Part shown: one piece after another, positions 17,052 to 25,252 of the stretch
Layout of the letters: each line of letters starts with the position of its first letter
How positions within the stretch are numbered: the first letter of the stretch is position 1
Origin: Ectopseudomonas composti
GTDB lineage: Bacteria > Pseudomonadota > Gammaproteobacteria > Pseudomonadales > Pseudomonadaceae
Assembly (NCBI RefSeq): GCF_900115475.1
Contig: NZ_FOWP01000002.1
Coordinates: 124,001-188,000, forward strand
Reading direction: 5' to 3'
DNA length: 64,000 nucleotides
Translations under genes and position numbers: made by a program
Notes under the pieces: model-generated
Told to the model about the DNA's origin: nothing
Seen by the model: the letters and a program-made list of their open reading frames with translations, nothing else
Databases searched by the model: none

Positions 17052-17072
17052 GTAGGGCGGGTGAAACCCGCC
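17052..17072. repeat. Palindromic repeat, GGGCGGGTGAAACCCGCC family
   Basis: The 21-base sequence GTAGGGCGGGTGAAACCCGCC forms a hairpin with a GCGGGT/ACCCGC stem. An identical copy lies at 46601-46621. Confidence 0.8.
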
Positions 17073-17242
17073 ATGCGCCGATACGAGTCTAGGTCGGCGC
17101 AACGCCGCCGATATTGTCCGGGATCATGCCGAGGGCTGAATCCGTTGCGCGGGCGATGGCTATGGGTTGGCATTAAATATTGTTGTTATTACTACTTTGG
17201 CCGGCTTGATAGGCGTAGTTTTCGGGTTTACTGTGGTGCGCG

Positions 17243-17257
17243 TTGTCTGAACTACAA
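17243..17257. promoter_or_regulatory. Predicted HexR operator upstream of glk
   Basis: TTGTCTGAACTACAA matches the known Pseudomonas HexR consensus TTGT-N7/8-ACAA exactly. It lies about 90 bases before the glk start and just downstream of a possible promoter (TTGATA at 17206). HexR represses edd/glk and zwf operons and releases DNA on binding 2-keto-3-deoxy-6-phosphogluconate. The hexR gene is not in this window. Confidence 0.65.
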
Positions 17258-17345
17258 AAATAATTCGGTTTGGAGTCGATGCCATGCATCCTCACTTTTC
17301 TGCAACTGTCGCTCGGCGAACGGCCTTCGCTCCGGAGGCGTTCAA

Positions 17346-18332
17346 GTGAAACTGGCGCTGGTCGGCGATATCGGTGGTACCAACGCACGCTTTGCCCTGT
17401 GGCGTGATGAGCAACTGGAGGCGGTGCAGGTTCTGCCGACTGCCGATTTCGAAGGGCCGGAGCAAGCCATTGCCGCCTATCTGCACGCTCAGGGCCTGGC
17501 CCCGGGTGCCATTGGTTCGGTATGCCTGGCCTGCGCCGGGCCGGTCAGCGGCAACCTGTTTCGCTTCACCAACAATCACTGGCGTATCGATCGTGCAGCG
17601 TTCTGCGAGGCGTTGCAGATCGACCGTTTGCTGATGATCAACGACTTCTCTGCCATGGCCTTGGGCATGACCCGCATCGCCGAGCATGAGCGTGTGCAGG
17701 TGTGCCCAGGCGAGCCGCAGGCAGAGCGTCCGACCCTGGTGATCGGCGCTGGCACGGGCCTGGGTGTCGGTACGTTGCTGGCGCAAGCGGATGGCAGCTG
17801 GCGGGTGCTGCCGGGCGAGGGCGGCCACGTCGACCTGCCCATCGGCAGCCCGCGCGAGGCCGAACTCTGGCAGGTGCTGTACCGACAGCTGGGCCACGTG
17901 CGCGCCGAAGACGTGCTCAGTGGCAATGGCTTGCTGGTGCTCTATCGGGCCATCTGCGAGCTGGACGGTCAGCCACTGCAGCACGCGACGCCAGCGGCCA
18001 TCACTGCCGCCGCTTTGGCGGGCGAGCCTGTCGCCGGCGAGGTGCTGGAGCAGTTCAGTTGCTGGCTCGGCCGTGTTGCCGGCAACGACGTACTGACTCT
18101 GGGCGCGCGCGGCGGGGTGTATGTCGTTGGCGGCGTGGTGCCGCGTTTTGCCGAACGGTTTCTCGCCAGCGGTTTTGCCAAGAGTTTCCGCGACAAGGGT
18201 TGCATGAGCGATTACCTTCACGGCATTCCGGTGTGGCTGGTGACGGCCGAGTACCCCGGCCTGACCGGCGCTGGTGTGGCCTTGCAACAGGCGTCGGAGC
18301 GTAGCCCGGATGCAATCCGGGAGAACCGTTGA
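17346..18332 (+). CDS. glk: Glucokinase
   Basis: It phosphorylates cytoplasmic glucose with ATP to glucose 6-phosphate, feeding the Entner-Doudoroff pathway. It has 328 residues and belongs to the proteobacterial glucokinase family: ALVGDIGGTNARFALW (phosphate 1), CLACAGPVSGN, NDFSAMALG, IGAGTGLGVG (phosphate 2), LPGEGGHVDLPIGS and GGVYVVGGVVPRF. The start is GTG 17346 with GGAGG 8 bases upstream; no ATG in phase fits. It heads the glucose locus, with a HexR-like site upstream. The last ten residues (RSPDAIRENR) are encoded by a palindromic repeat that runs through the stop codon, so the natural C-terminus has been altered. Unlike many pseudomonads, edd is not directly upstream. Confidence 0.95.
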   Translation: MKLALVGDIGGTNARFALWRDEQLEAVQVLPTADFEGPEQAIAAYLHAQGLAPGAIGSVCLACAGPVSGNLFRFTNNHWRIDRAAFCEALQIDRLLMINDFSAMALGMTRIAEHERVQVCPGEPQAERPTLVIGAGTGLGVGTLLAQADGSWRVLPGEGGHVDLPIGSPREAELWQVLYRQLGHVRAEDVLSGNGLLVLYRAICELDGQPLQHATPAAITAAALAGEPVAGEVLEQFSCWLGRVAGNDVLTLGARGGVYVVGGVVPRFAERFLASGFAKSFRDKGCMSDYLHGIPVWLVTAEYPGLTGAGVALQQASERSPDAIRENR

Positions 18333-18361
18333 TAGCACCCCGGATTTGATCCGGGCTACAC
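18301..18361. repeat. REP-like inverted pair overlapping the glk 3' end
   Basis: GTAGCCCGGATGCAATCCGG begins at 18301 inside glk, and the inverted partner CCCCGGATTTGATCCGGGCT starts at 18338. This is the most abundant intergenic repeat in the window. The pair may form a transcription-terminating or mRNA-stabilising structure between glk and gltR. Confidence 0.85.
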
Positions 18362-18387
18362 AGTCATAACAAGAAAGGTGGCGGACC

Positions 18388-19122
18388 ATGAGCCAGCCCG
18401 GTAAATCGATTTTGCTGGTCGATGACGACCAGGAAATTCGCGAACTGCTCGATACCTACCTGAGCCGCGTCGGCTTTCAGGTGCGCGCCGCGGCCGATGG
18501 CGCCGCCTTCCGCCAGAGCCTGTGTGCGGAGTCGGCCGACCTGGTGATTCTCGATGTGATGCTGCCCGACGAGGACGGCTTCAGCCTGTGCCGCTGGGTG
18601 CGCGAACACCAGCGCTTCGCCCAGGTGCCGATCATCATGCTCACCGCCAGCTCCGACGAAGCCGACCGGGTGATCGGCCTGGAGCTGGGGGCCGACGACT
18701 ACCTCGGCAAGCCGTTCAGCCCGCGTGAACTGCTGGCGCGGATCAAAGCCTTGCTGCGCCGTGCGCAGTTCACCCAGGAGCGCGGTGGTGAGGTGCTGGC
18801 CTTCGAGGACTGGCGCCTGGACATGGTCAGCCATCGGCTGTTTCACCGCGACGGCGAGGAGGTGATTCTGTCCGGCGCCGACTTCGCCCTGCTCAAGCTG
18901 TTTCTCGATCACCCGCAGCAGATTCTCGACCGCGACACCATCGGTAACGCCACCCGTGGCCGTGAGGTGATGCCGCTGGAGCGCATCGTCGACATGGCCG
19001 TTAGTCGCCTGCGTCAGCGTCTGCGCGATACCGACAAGCCGCCGCGGCTGATCCGTACCGTGCGTGGCAGCGGCTATCAATTGGCGGCCACGGTCAGCCT
19101 GCAGGCCGGCGATGGGCGTTAA
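18388..19122 (+). CDS. gltR: Response regulator GltR (OmpR family)
   Basis: This 244-residue DNA-binding response regulator controls glucose transport genes. The receiver domain (residues 7-120) has the acidic pair in LVDDDQEIRELL, the phospho-acceptor Asp in LVILDVMLPDEDG, and Lys in YLGKPFSPREL. The C-terminal OmpR/PhoB winged helix (about 140-235) contains VILSGADFALLKLFLDHP and LRDTDKPPRLIRTVRGSGYQL. It is followed by its kinase gene with an 11-base overlap. In Pseudomonas this regulator governs the gts operon and the porin, which fits the genes directly downstream. It is separated from glk by a REP pair. Confidence 0.93.
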   Translation: MSQPGKSILLVDDDQEIRELLDTYLSRVGFQVRAAADGAAFRQSLCAESADLVILDVMLPDEDGFSLCRWVREHQRFAQVPIIMLTASSDEADRVIGLELGADDYLGKPFSPRELLARIKALLRRAQFTQERGGEVLAFEDWRLDMVSHRLFHRDGEEVILSGADFALLKLFLDHPQQILDRDTIGNATRGREVMPLERIVDMAVSRLRQRLRDTDKPPRLIRTVRGSGYQLAATVSLQAGDGR

Positions 19123-20563
19123 CCCACGGCGCTGGCTGCCGCGCTCGCTGCTCGGGCGCATGCTACTGCTGACCCTGCTGGCGATCCTCGCTGCGCAGAC
19201 CCTGTCCAGCGTGATCTGGCTGTCGCAACTGCGCGCCACCCAGCTCGAAGGCCTGGTCACCACTGCGCGCAGCCTGGCGCATTCGATGTCCGCCAGCGTG
19301 CGTTACTTCCGCTCGCTGCCGGTGGCGTATCGGCCGCTGGTGCTCGACCAATTGCGCAGCATGGGCGGCACGCGCTTCGTGGTCAGCCTCAATGATCGCC
19401 CGTTGCAGATGCAGCTGTTGCCGCCCACACCGCGCAAACAGGCAGTGACCGAGGCGGTGGCCGAAGTGCTGCACCAGTCGTTGGGCAATGCCGCGGACAT
19501 TTCGGTGACCTTCGTCAGCCCGGACGATCTGCGCATCTTCAATGGCGGCCTGAAACTCGACGAACTGCCACGCTCCTGGGCGCATTACGCGCTGACCCTG
19601 GAGCCGGTCAATCCGCCGGTGCTGGTGACGCAGATCCAGCTGGCGCCGGGCGAGTGGCTGTACATCGCCTCGTTGCTGCCCGAGCCTTATACCAGCCTGG
19701 AAGAACCCGTCCTGCCGACCCAGCAGCTGTGGTTCATCCTCCTGACCACGGCCTTCCTGCTGCTGTTCATCGGTTTGCTGGTGCACTTGCAGAGCCGCCC
19801 GCTCAAGCGCCTGGCGCGCACCGCGCGGCATATGTCGCTGGGCGCCGAGGTAGAGCCGGTGGCCGAGGGCGGTGGGCGCGAGGTGGTCGAGGTGGCCCGC
19901 GCCTTCAATGCCATGCGCGAGCGCATCAGCCGCTACCTGACCGAGCGCAGCCAGTTGTTCAGCGCCATTTCCCATGACCTGCGCACGCCCATCACACGTT
20001 TGCGCCTGCGCGTCGAACTGCTCGACGACGAAAGTCTGCAGACCAAGTTCGGCCGCGATCTGGACGACCTCGAGCTGCTGGTCAAAGGCGCGCTGCAATG
20101 CGTGAAAGACACTGATATCCACGAGAACATCGAACCGGTGGACCTCAACCACCTGCTGCATTGCCTGGTCGAGCCTTACCTGGCGCCGGCGGGCAACGGC
20201 AGCGTGACCCTCGATGGCGAGGCCTGCGCGGCGTATCCGGGCAAGCCGCTGGCGCTGCGGCGCTGCATCGGCAACCTGATCGACAACGCCCTGAAGTACG
20301 GGCGCAACGCCCATCTGCACATCGAGGACGACGGCGCGGCCTTCGTCCTGCATGTCGATGACGAAGGCCCTGGCGTACCGGAGCAGCGCCTGGAGCAGGT
20401 GTTCGAGCCGCACTTTCGCCTTGCCGGGCAGCAGCAGGGCTACGGCCTCGGGCTGGGCATCGCGCGCAACATCGCCCACAGCCATGGTGGCGAAGTCAGC
20501 CTGCGCAACCTGCGCGAGGGCGGCTTGCGCGTCACCCTGCGCCTGCCGCGTACACCTGAGTGA
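19112..20563 (+). CDS. gtrS: Sensor histidine kinase GtrS/GltS
   Basis: This 483-residue membrane kinase is partner of GltR; the P. aeruginosa protein senses 2-ketogluconate and 6-phosphogluconate. A helix at about 12-32 (LLGRMLLLTLLAILAAQTLSS) is followed by a periplasmic domain (about 40-205), a second helix (LWFILLTTAFLLLFIGLLVHL), HAMP, a HisKA domain with the phospho-acceptor in LFSAISHDLRTPITRLRLRV, and a HATPase domain with the N box IGNLIDNALKYG and G boxes DDEGPGVPEQ and GYGLGLGIARNIAHSHGG. The chosen ATG overlaps the end of gltR; an in-frame ATG at 19064 lies deeper inside gltR and is less likely. Confidence 0.92.
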   Translation: MGVNPRRWLPRSLLGRMLLLTLLAILAAQTLSSVIWLSQLRATQLEGLVTTARSLAHSMSASVRYFRSLPVAYRPLVLDQLRSMGGTRFVVSLNDRPLQMQLLPPTPRKQAVTEAVAEVLHQSLGNAADISVTFVSPDDLRIFNGGLKLDELPRSWAHYALTLEPVNPPVLVTQIQLAPGEWLYIASLLPEPYTSLEEPVLPTQQLWFILLTTAFLLLFIGLLVHLQSRPLKRLARTARHMSLGAEVEPVAEGGGREVVEVARAFNAMRERISRYLTERSQLFSAISHDLRTPITRLRLRVELLDDESLQTKFGRDLDDLELLVKGALQCVKDTDIHENIEPVDLNHLLHCLVEPYLAPAGNGSVTLDGEACAAYPGKPLALRRCIGNLIDNALKYGRNAHLHIEDDGAAFVLHVDDEGPGVPEQRLEQVFEPHFRLAGQQQGYGLGLGIARNIAHSHGGEVSLRNLREGGLRVTLRLPRTPE

Positions 20564-20565
20564 AT

Positions 20566-20581
20566 GTCACCGAACGGTGAC
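20566..20581. promoter_or_regulatory. Palindrome upstream of the sugar isomerase/uptake genes
   Basis: GTCACCGAACGGTGAC is a perfect palindrome (7-bp arms, 2-bp centre) three bases after the gtrS stop. A TAGAAT that could be a -10 element lies at 20625-20630. The palindrome could be an operator or a small hairpin; no known consensus was matched with confidence. Confidence 0.4.
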
Positions 20582-20679
20582 AAAGGCGCGCGCTTTCGTG
20601 ACCGGTGCAGCGGATGACGCTGACTAGAATCCGGCTTCGACCCAGCGGCATCACGCCGCGCTGCGTATGGAACACAACC

Positions 20680-21924
20680 GTGAAAGCACCTGCCTGGCGC
20701 CCAGACAGCTGGCTATGCCAGCCCGCTCACCTCACCTGGCTGAATGACGAAGGCCGGCGCCTGCTGCCGTTCGCACGCGGGGCGCAGGTCGAGCAGGGCT
20801 TCTCCGCGCTCGATGATCGAGGGCACTTGCCCGAGGGCGCGATTGCCGAGCTGATTCACACCACGCGCATGACCCACTGTTTCGCCCTGGCGCATATCCA
20901 GGGGATTCCCGGCCATGCCGCGCTGCTCGACCATGGCCTTGCAGCACTGCGCGGCGCCCTGTGGGACGAAGAACACGGCGGCTGGTTCAGCGATGCAACG
21001 CGCAGCGGCGGCAAGTCCGCCTACCTGCATGCCTTCGTTGCGCTGGCGGCCAGCTCCGCCAGGGTCGCCGGCCATCCTGCCGCCCAGGCGCTGCTGGATG
21101 ACGCCATCGAGATCATCGAGCGGCATTTCTGGAGTGAGGAGGAGGGCGCCCTGCGCGAAAGCTTCAATCGCGACTGGAGCGACGAGGAGGCTTATCGCGG
21201 CGCCAACAGCAATATGCATGGCGTGGAGGCCTTTCTCGCCCTGGCCGATGTCACCGGCAATACGCTCTGGGTACAGCGCGCGCTGCGCATCGCCGAACGC
21301 CTGATCCATCGGCACGCCGCCGCGTGCGGGCACGTCGTGGTCGAGCACTTCGATGCGCACTGGCAGGCGCTGCCTGAGTACAACGCGGATAACCGCGCCG
21401 ACCCCTTTCGCCCTTATGGCAGCACGCCTGGCCACGCCTTCGAGTGGGCGCGCCTGCTGCTGCATCTGGACGCGGCGCTGATCCAGGCCGGGCTCGCCGC
21501 GCCGGACTGGCTGCTGGCCGATGCCAAGGGCCTGTTCGCCAGCGCCTGCCGGCATGCCTGGCAGGCCGATGGTGCACCAGGCTTGGTGTACAGCCTCGAC
21601 TGGAACCAGCAGCCGGTGGTGCGTGCCCGTCTGCACTGGGTGCATGCCGAGGCCGTCGCCGCGGCGGCGACGCTGCTGCAGCGCAGCGGCGAGGCGATCT
21701 ACGAGCAGTGGTATCGGCAGTGCTGGGACTTCATCGCCGAGTATTTCATTGACCCGCACGGCGGCAGCTGGCACCACGAACTCGATGAACACAACCAGCC
21801 GGCCGCCCGTATCTGGGCCGGCAAACCCGATCTTTATCACGCCTACCAGGCCGTGCTGCTGCCGCGTCTGGCGCTGGCGCCGAGCCTGGCCACGGCGCTC
21901 GCCGCCGATGTAACCAGGCGGTGA
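20680..21924 (+). CDS. AGE-family sugar isomerase/epimerase (mannose isomerase-like)
   Basis: This 414-residue alpha/alpha-barrel protein belongs to the N-acylglucosamine 2-epimerase superfamily. Conserved segments are [68 protein letters not shown] and [21 protein letters not shown]. The GKPDLYHA ending resembles the D-mannose isomerase/YihS subgroup rather than renin-binding epimerases, suggesting aldose-ketose isomerisation such as mannose to fructose. In-frame ATGs exist at 20605 and 20614, but GTG 20680 follows a TAGAAT box at sensible distance and begins the conserved sequence; the start is uncertain. Position between gtrS and gtsA ties it to the glucose locus. Confidence 0.82.
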   Translation: MKAPAWRPDSWLCQPAHLTWLNDEGRRLLPFARGAQVEQGFSALDDRGHLPEGAIAELIHTTRMTHCFALAHIQGIPGHAALLDHGLAALRGALWDEEHGGWFSDATRSGGKSAYLHAFVALAASSARVAGHPAAQALLDDAIEIIERHFWSEEEGALRESFNRDWSDEEAYRGANSNMHGVEAFLALADVTGNTLWVQRALRIAERLIHRHAAACGHVVVEHFDAHWQALPEYNADNRADPFRPYGSTPGHAFEWARLLLHLDAALIQAGLAAPDWLLADAKGLFASACRHAWQADGAPGLVYSLDWNQQPVVRARLHWVHAEAVAAAATLLQRSGEAIYEQWYRQCWDFIAEYFIDPHGGSWHHELDEHNQPAARIWAGKPDLYHAYQAVLLPRLALAPSLATALAADVTRR

Positions 21925-22028
21925 CATTCATGCATCCTTTCGTTACCCGAGCCGGCAACGACCCTGATTACACTCCCTATCAACGCAAGCGCCACGACTT
22001 GCCCGATAACAACAAGAAAGGTACTCCG

Positions 22029-23297
22029 ATGAACGCTATTACTCGCCTCGCTACCGCCGTTTCTCTCGCCTCCCTGTTCCCCTTCACCGCGCTGGCCGCC
22101 GACTCCAAAGGTACGGTGGAAGTGGTGCATTGGTGGACCTCAGGTGGTGAGGCTGCTGCGGTGAAGGTTCTGCGTGATCTGGTCGAGAAGGATGGTTTCA
22201 CCTGGAAGGATGGCGCGGTGGCCGGTGGCGCTGGTTCCGCCGCCATGACCGTGCTGAAGACCCGCGTGGTGTCCGGCAACCCGCCGGGTGCGGCACAGAT
22301 CAAGGGTCCCGATCTGCAGGAGTGGGGTGCGCTGGATCTGCTCGCGCCATTGGATGAGGTGGCCCAGGCCAACGACTGGGATGGCCTGCTGTCGAAGACC
22401 GTTGCCAAGACCATGCAGTACGACGGGCACTACGTCGCGGTGCCGGTCAACATCCACCGGGTCAATTGGCTGTGGATCAACCCGCAGGTGTTCGAGAAGG
22501 CCGGCATCGACAAGGCGCCGACCACCCTCGAAGAACTCTACGCCGCCGGTGACAAGCTCAAGGCTGCCGGCTTCGTGCCGCTGGCCCATGGCGGTCAGCC
22601 CTGGCAGGACAGCACCGTGTTCGAAGGCCTGGTGCTGAGCATCATGGGCGCCGAAGGCTTCCACAAGGCGTTCGTCGAGAACGACGAGGCGACCCTGACC
22701 AGCGCGCAGATGACCGAAGTGTTCACCGCGCTGAAAAAACTCTCCACCTACATGGACGACAACCGCGCCGGACGCGACTGGAACCTGGCAACCGCCGAGG
22801 TGATCGACGGCAAGGCAGGCATGCAGATCATGGGCGACTGGGCCAAGAGCGAATGGACCGCCGCCGGCAAGGTGGCAGGCAAGGACTACCAGTGCGTGCC
22901 GATGCCGGGAACCGCTGGCAGCTACACCTACAACATCGACTCCATGGCCATGTTCAAGCTGAAGAACGAAGGCGACATCGCGGCCCAGCATGCCCTGGCG
23001 CGGATCGCCCTGGAGCCCGAGTTCCAGTACGTGTTCAACGAGAACAAGGGCTCGATCCCGGTGCGCTCGGACCTGGACATGAGCAAGTTCGACAGCTGCG
23101 CCCAGGCCTCGATGAAGGATTTCCAGGAGGCCGATAAGAACGGCAAGCTGGAGCCGAGCATGGCCCATAGCATGGCCACCAACCTCGCCGTGCAGGGCGC
23201 CATCTTCGACGTGGTGACCAACTTCATGAGCGAGAAGAACGCCGACCCGAGCAAGGCCGGCGCGCAGATCTACGCGGCGATCAAGGCCGCTCAGTAG
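22029..23297 (+). CDS. gtsA: Glucose/mannose ABC transporter substrate-binding protein
   Basis: This 422-residue periplasmic protein has a signal peptide ([17 protein letters not shown], cleavage near residue 24) and an extracellular solute-binding family 1 fold: [75 protein letters not shown] and [16 protein letters not shown]. It delivers glucose to GtsBC in pseudomonads. The frame reaches 21921, but ATG 22029 with AAAGGT upstream begins the signal peptide. It is first of gtsABCD; a strong hairpin after its stop probably sets a high ratio of binding protein to permease. Confidence 0.95.
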   Translation: MNAITRLATAVSLASLFPFTALAADSKGTVEVVHWWTSGGEAAAVKVLRDLVEKDGFTWKDGAVAGGAGSAAMTVLKTRVVSGNPPGAAQIKGPDLQEWGALDLLAPLDEVAQANDWDGLLSKTVAKTMQYDGHYVAVPVNIHRVNWLWINPQVFEKAGIDKAPTTLEELYAAGDKLKAAGFVPLAHGGQPWQDSTVFEGLVLSIMGAEGFHKAFVENDEATLTSAQMTEVFTALKKLSTYMDDNRAGRDWNLATAEVIDGKAGMQIMGDWAKSEWTAAGKVAGKDYQCVPMPGTAGSYTYNIDSMAMFKLKNEGDIAAQHALARIALEPEFQYVFNENKGSIPVRSDLDMSKFDSCAQASMKDFQEADKNGKLEPSMAHSMATNLAVQGAIFDVVTNFMSEKNADPSKAGAQIYAAIKAAQ

Positions 23298-23304
23298 CGC
23301 CAAC

Positions 23305-23323
23305 GGGCCGGCGCTGCCGGCCC
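23305..23323 (+). terminator. Hairpin between gtsA and gtsB
   Basis: GGGCCGGC and GCCGGCCC pair around a 3-base loop, 8 bases after the gtsA stop. No T-tract follows, so it is more likely an mRNA 3'-stabilising or attenuating structure than a full terminator. Confidence 0.6.
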
Positions 23324-23413
23324 ACTTCCCACGCACCGCCTCGCACGACAGGGCCCTGGCCCCGTCGGGGCGGCGTTCGGCCCGGATTTCACTTCGCCAA
23401 CTGGTAATGCCCG

Positions 23414-24322
23414 ATGAGTATCACCACGGTAATGACCAAGGCCTCCCCCCTCGATGTGCTGCAACGCTGGCTGCCCAAGTTGGTGCTGGCGCCGAGCATG
23501 CTGGTGGTGTTGGTCGGTTTCTACGGCTACATCCTCTGGACCCTGGTGCTGTCGTTCACCAACTCCAGCTTCATGCCCAGCTACAAGTGGGTCGGCCTGC
23601 AGCAGTACATGCGCCTGATGGACAACGACCGCTGGTGGGTCGCGAGCCAGAACCTGTTGGTGTTCGGTGGCCTGTTCATCGGCATCAGCCTGCTGATCGG
23701 CGTGTTCCTCGCCGTGCTGCTGGACCAGCGCATTCGCCGTGAAGGCTTTATCCGCACCATCTACCTGTACCCCATGGCGCTGTCGATGATTGTCACCGGC
23801 ACCGCCTGGAAATGGCTGCTCAACCCCGGCCTGGGTCTGGACAAGATGCTCCGCGACTGGGGCTGGGAAGGTTTTCGCCTCGACTGGCTGGTGGATCAGG
23901 ACCGGGTCATCTACTGCCTGGTGATCGCTGCGGTGTGGCAGGCCTCGGGCTTCGTCATGGCGCTGTTCCTGGCCGGGCTGCGCAGCGTCGACCAGTCGAT
24001 CATCCGCGCTGCCCAGGTGGACGGGGCAGGGCTGCCGACCATCTACCTGCGCATCGTCCTGCCGAGCCTGCGCCCGGTGTTCTTCAGCGCGGTGATGATC
24101 CTCGCGCACATCGCCATCAAGAGCTTCGACCTGGTGGCGGCGATGACCGCAGGCGGCCCCGGCTACTCCTCCGACCTGCCGGCGATGTTCATGTACTCCT
24201 TCACCTTCAGCCGCGGCCAGATGGGCATCGGTTCGGCTAGCGCGATGCTGATGCTGGCCGCGATCCTCACGCTGCTGGTGCCGTACCTCTATTCGGAACT
24301 GCGAGGCAAACGCCATGAATGA
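23414..24322 (+). CDS. gtsB: Glucose ABC transporter permease GtsB
   Basis: This 302-residue inner-membrane permease of the MalF/UgpA type has six predicted helices, beginning LAPSMLVVLVGFYGYILWTLVLS. The ABC-binding EAA loop reads RAAQVDGAGLPTIYLRIVLPSLRP near residue 200. It pairs with GtsC. The start at 23414 has a poor ribosome binding site; an in-frame ATG at 23432 is an alternative. The 3' end overlaps gtsC by 8 bases. Confidence 0.94.
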   Translation: MSITTVMTKASPLDVLQRWLPKLVLAPSMLVVLVGFYGYILWTLVLSFTNSSFMPSYKWVGLQQYMRLMDNDRWWVASQNLLVFGGLFIGISLLIGVFLAVLLDQRIRREGFIRTIYLYPMALSMIVTGTAWKWLLNPGLGLDKMLRDWGWEGFRLDWLVDQDRVIYCLVIAAVWQASGFVMALFLAGLRSVDQSIIRAAQVDGAGLPTIYLRIVLPSLRPVFFSAVMILAHIAIKSFDLVAAMTAGGPGYSSDLPAMFMYSFTFSRGQMGIGSASAMLMLAAILTLLVPYLYSELRGKRHE

Positions 24323-25220
24323 TGCGAGCGTCGCGCAACGACGATCTGCCGCTGAGCTTCTCCCGTCAGGAGACAGTGGCGCGAAGCGCCGGGTGAGGGC
24401 GATCAGTCCGAGCCGCCTGGCCATCCACGCCACCCTGCTGTTCGCCGCCGCGCTGTATCTGGTGCCGCTGGTGGTGATGCTACTGACCAGCATCAAGACG
24501 CCCGAGGACATTCGCACCGGCAACCTGCTGTCCTGGCCCGAGACCGTGACCCTGATTGGTTGGGTCAAGGCCTGGAGCGTGGTCGACGGCTATTTCTGGA
24601 ATTCGGTGAAGATCGCCATTCCCGCCGTGCTGATTTCCACCGCCGTTGGCGCGTTGAACGGCTACGTGCTGTCGATGTGGCGCTTCCGTGGTTCGCAGCT
24701 GTTCTTCGGCCTGCTGCTGTTCGGCTGCTTCCTGCCATTCCAGACCGTGCTGCTGCCAGCTTCTTTCACTCTCGGCAAGCTAGGGCTGGCCAATACCACG
24801 GCCGGCCTGGTGCTGGTTCACGTGGTCTATGGCATCGCCTTCACCACGCTGTTCTTCCGCAACTACTACGTCGCCGTGCCCGATGCCCTGGTGCGCGCGG
24901 CGCGGCTCGATGGCGCCGGGTTCTTCACCATCTTCGTGCGAATTCTGCTGCCCATGTCGGTGCCGATCATCATGGTCTGCCTGATCTGGCAGTTCACCCA
25001 GATCTGGAACGACTTCCTCTTCGGCGTGGTATTCGCCAGTGGCGACTCGCAACCGATCACCGTGGCGTTGAACAACCTGGTCAACACCAGCACCGGCGCC
25101 AAGGAATACAACGTCGACATGGCCGCTGCGATGATCGCCGGGCTACCGACCCTGCTGGTCTACATCGTGGCTGGAAAGTACTTCCTGCGCGGCCTGACGG
25201 CCGGCGCGGTGAAAGGCTGA
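24315..25220 (+). CDS. gtsC: Glucose ABC transporter permease GtsC
   Basis: This 301-residue MalG-type permease has the first helix LAIHATLLFAAALYLVPLVVML, substrate-channel segment LTSIKTPEDIRTGNLL, and EAA loop VRAARLDGAGFFTIFVRILLPMSVP. The N-terminus carries about 35 extra, partly basic residues (RRSAAELLPSGDSGAKRRV) before the first helix, longer than I would expect; no later start is available. It overlaps gtsB by 8 bases and is followed after 32 bases by gtsD. Confidence 0.94.
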   Translation: MNDASVAQRRSAAELLPSGDSGAKRRVRAISPSRLAIHATLLFAAALYLVPLVVMLLTSIKTPEDIRTGNLLSWPETVTLIGWVKAWSVVDGYFWNSVKIAIPAVLISTAVGALNGYVLSMWRFRGSQLFFGLLLFGCFLPFQTVLLPASFTLGKLGLANTTAGLVLVHVVYGIAFTTLFFRNYYVAVPDALVRAARLDGAGFFTIFVRILLPMSVPIIMVCLIWQFTQIWNDFLFGVVFASGDSQPITVALNNLVNTSTGAKEYNVDMAAAMIAGLPTLLVYIVAGKYFLRGLTAGAVKG

Positions 25221-25252
25221 AAGCTACTGCGCTTTCAAAGTGGAGAAATGAA

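Larger units (their letters stand above)
17026..17345. other. Intergenic region between ubiM and glk
   Basis: This 320-bp gene-free region separates divergent genes. It contains a palindromic repeat (17052-17072), an AT-rich block around 17170-17200, a possible promoter TTGATA (17206-17211) with TTACTG about 16 bases downstream, and a HexR-like operator (17243-17257). An open frame in phase with glk crosses part of it but lacks coding character upstream of the GTG. Confidence 0.6.
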
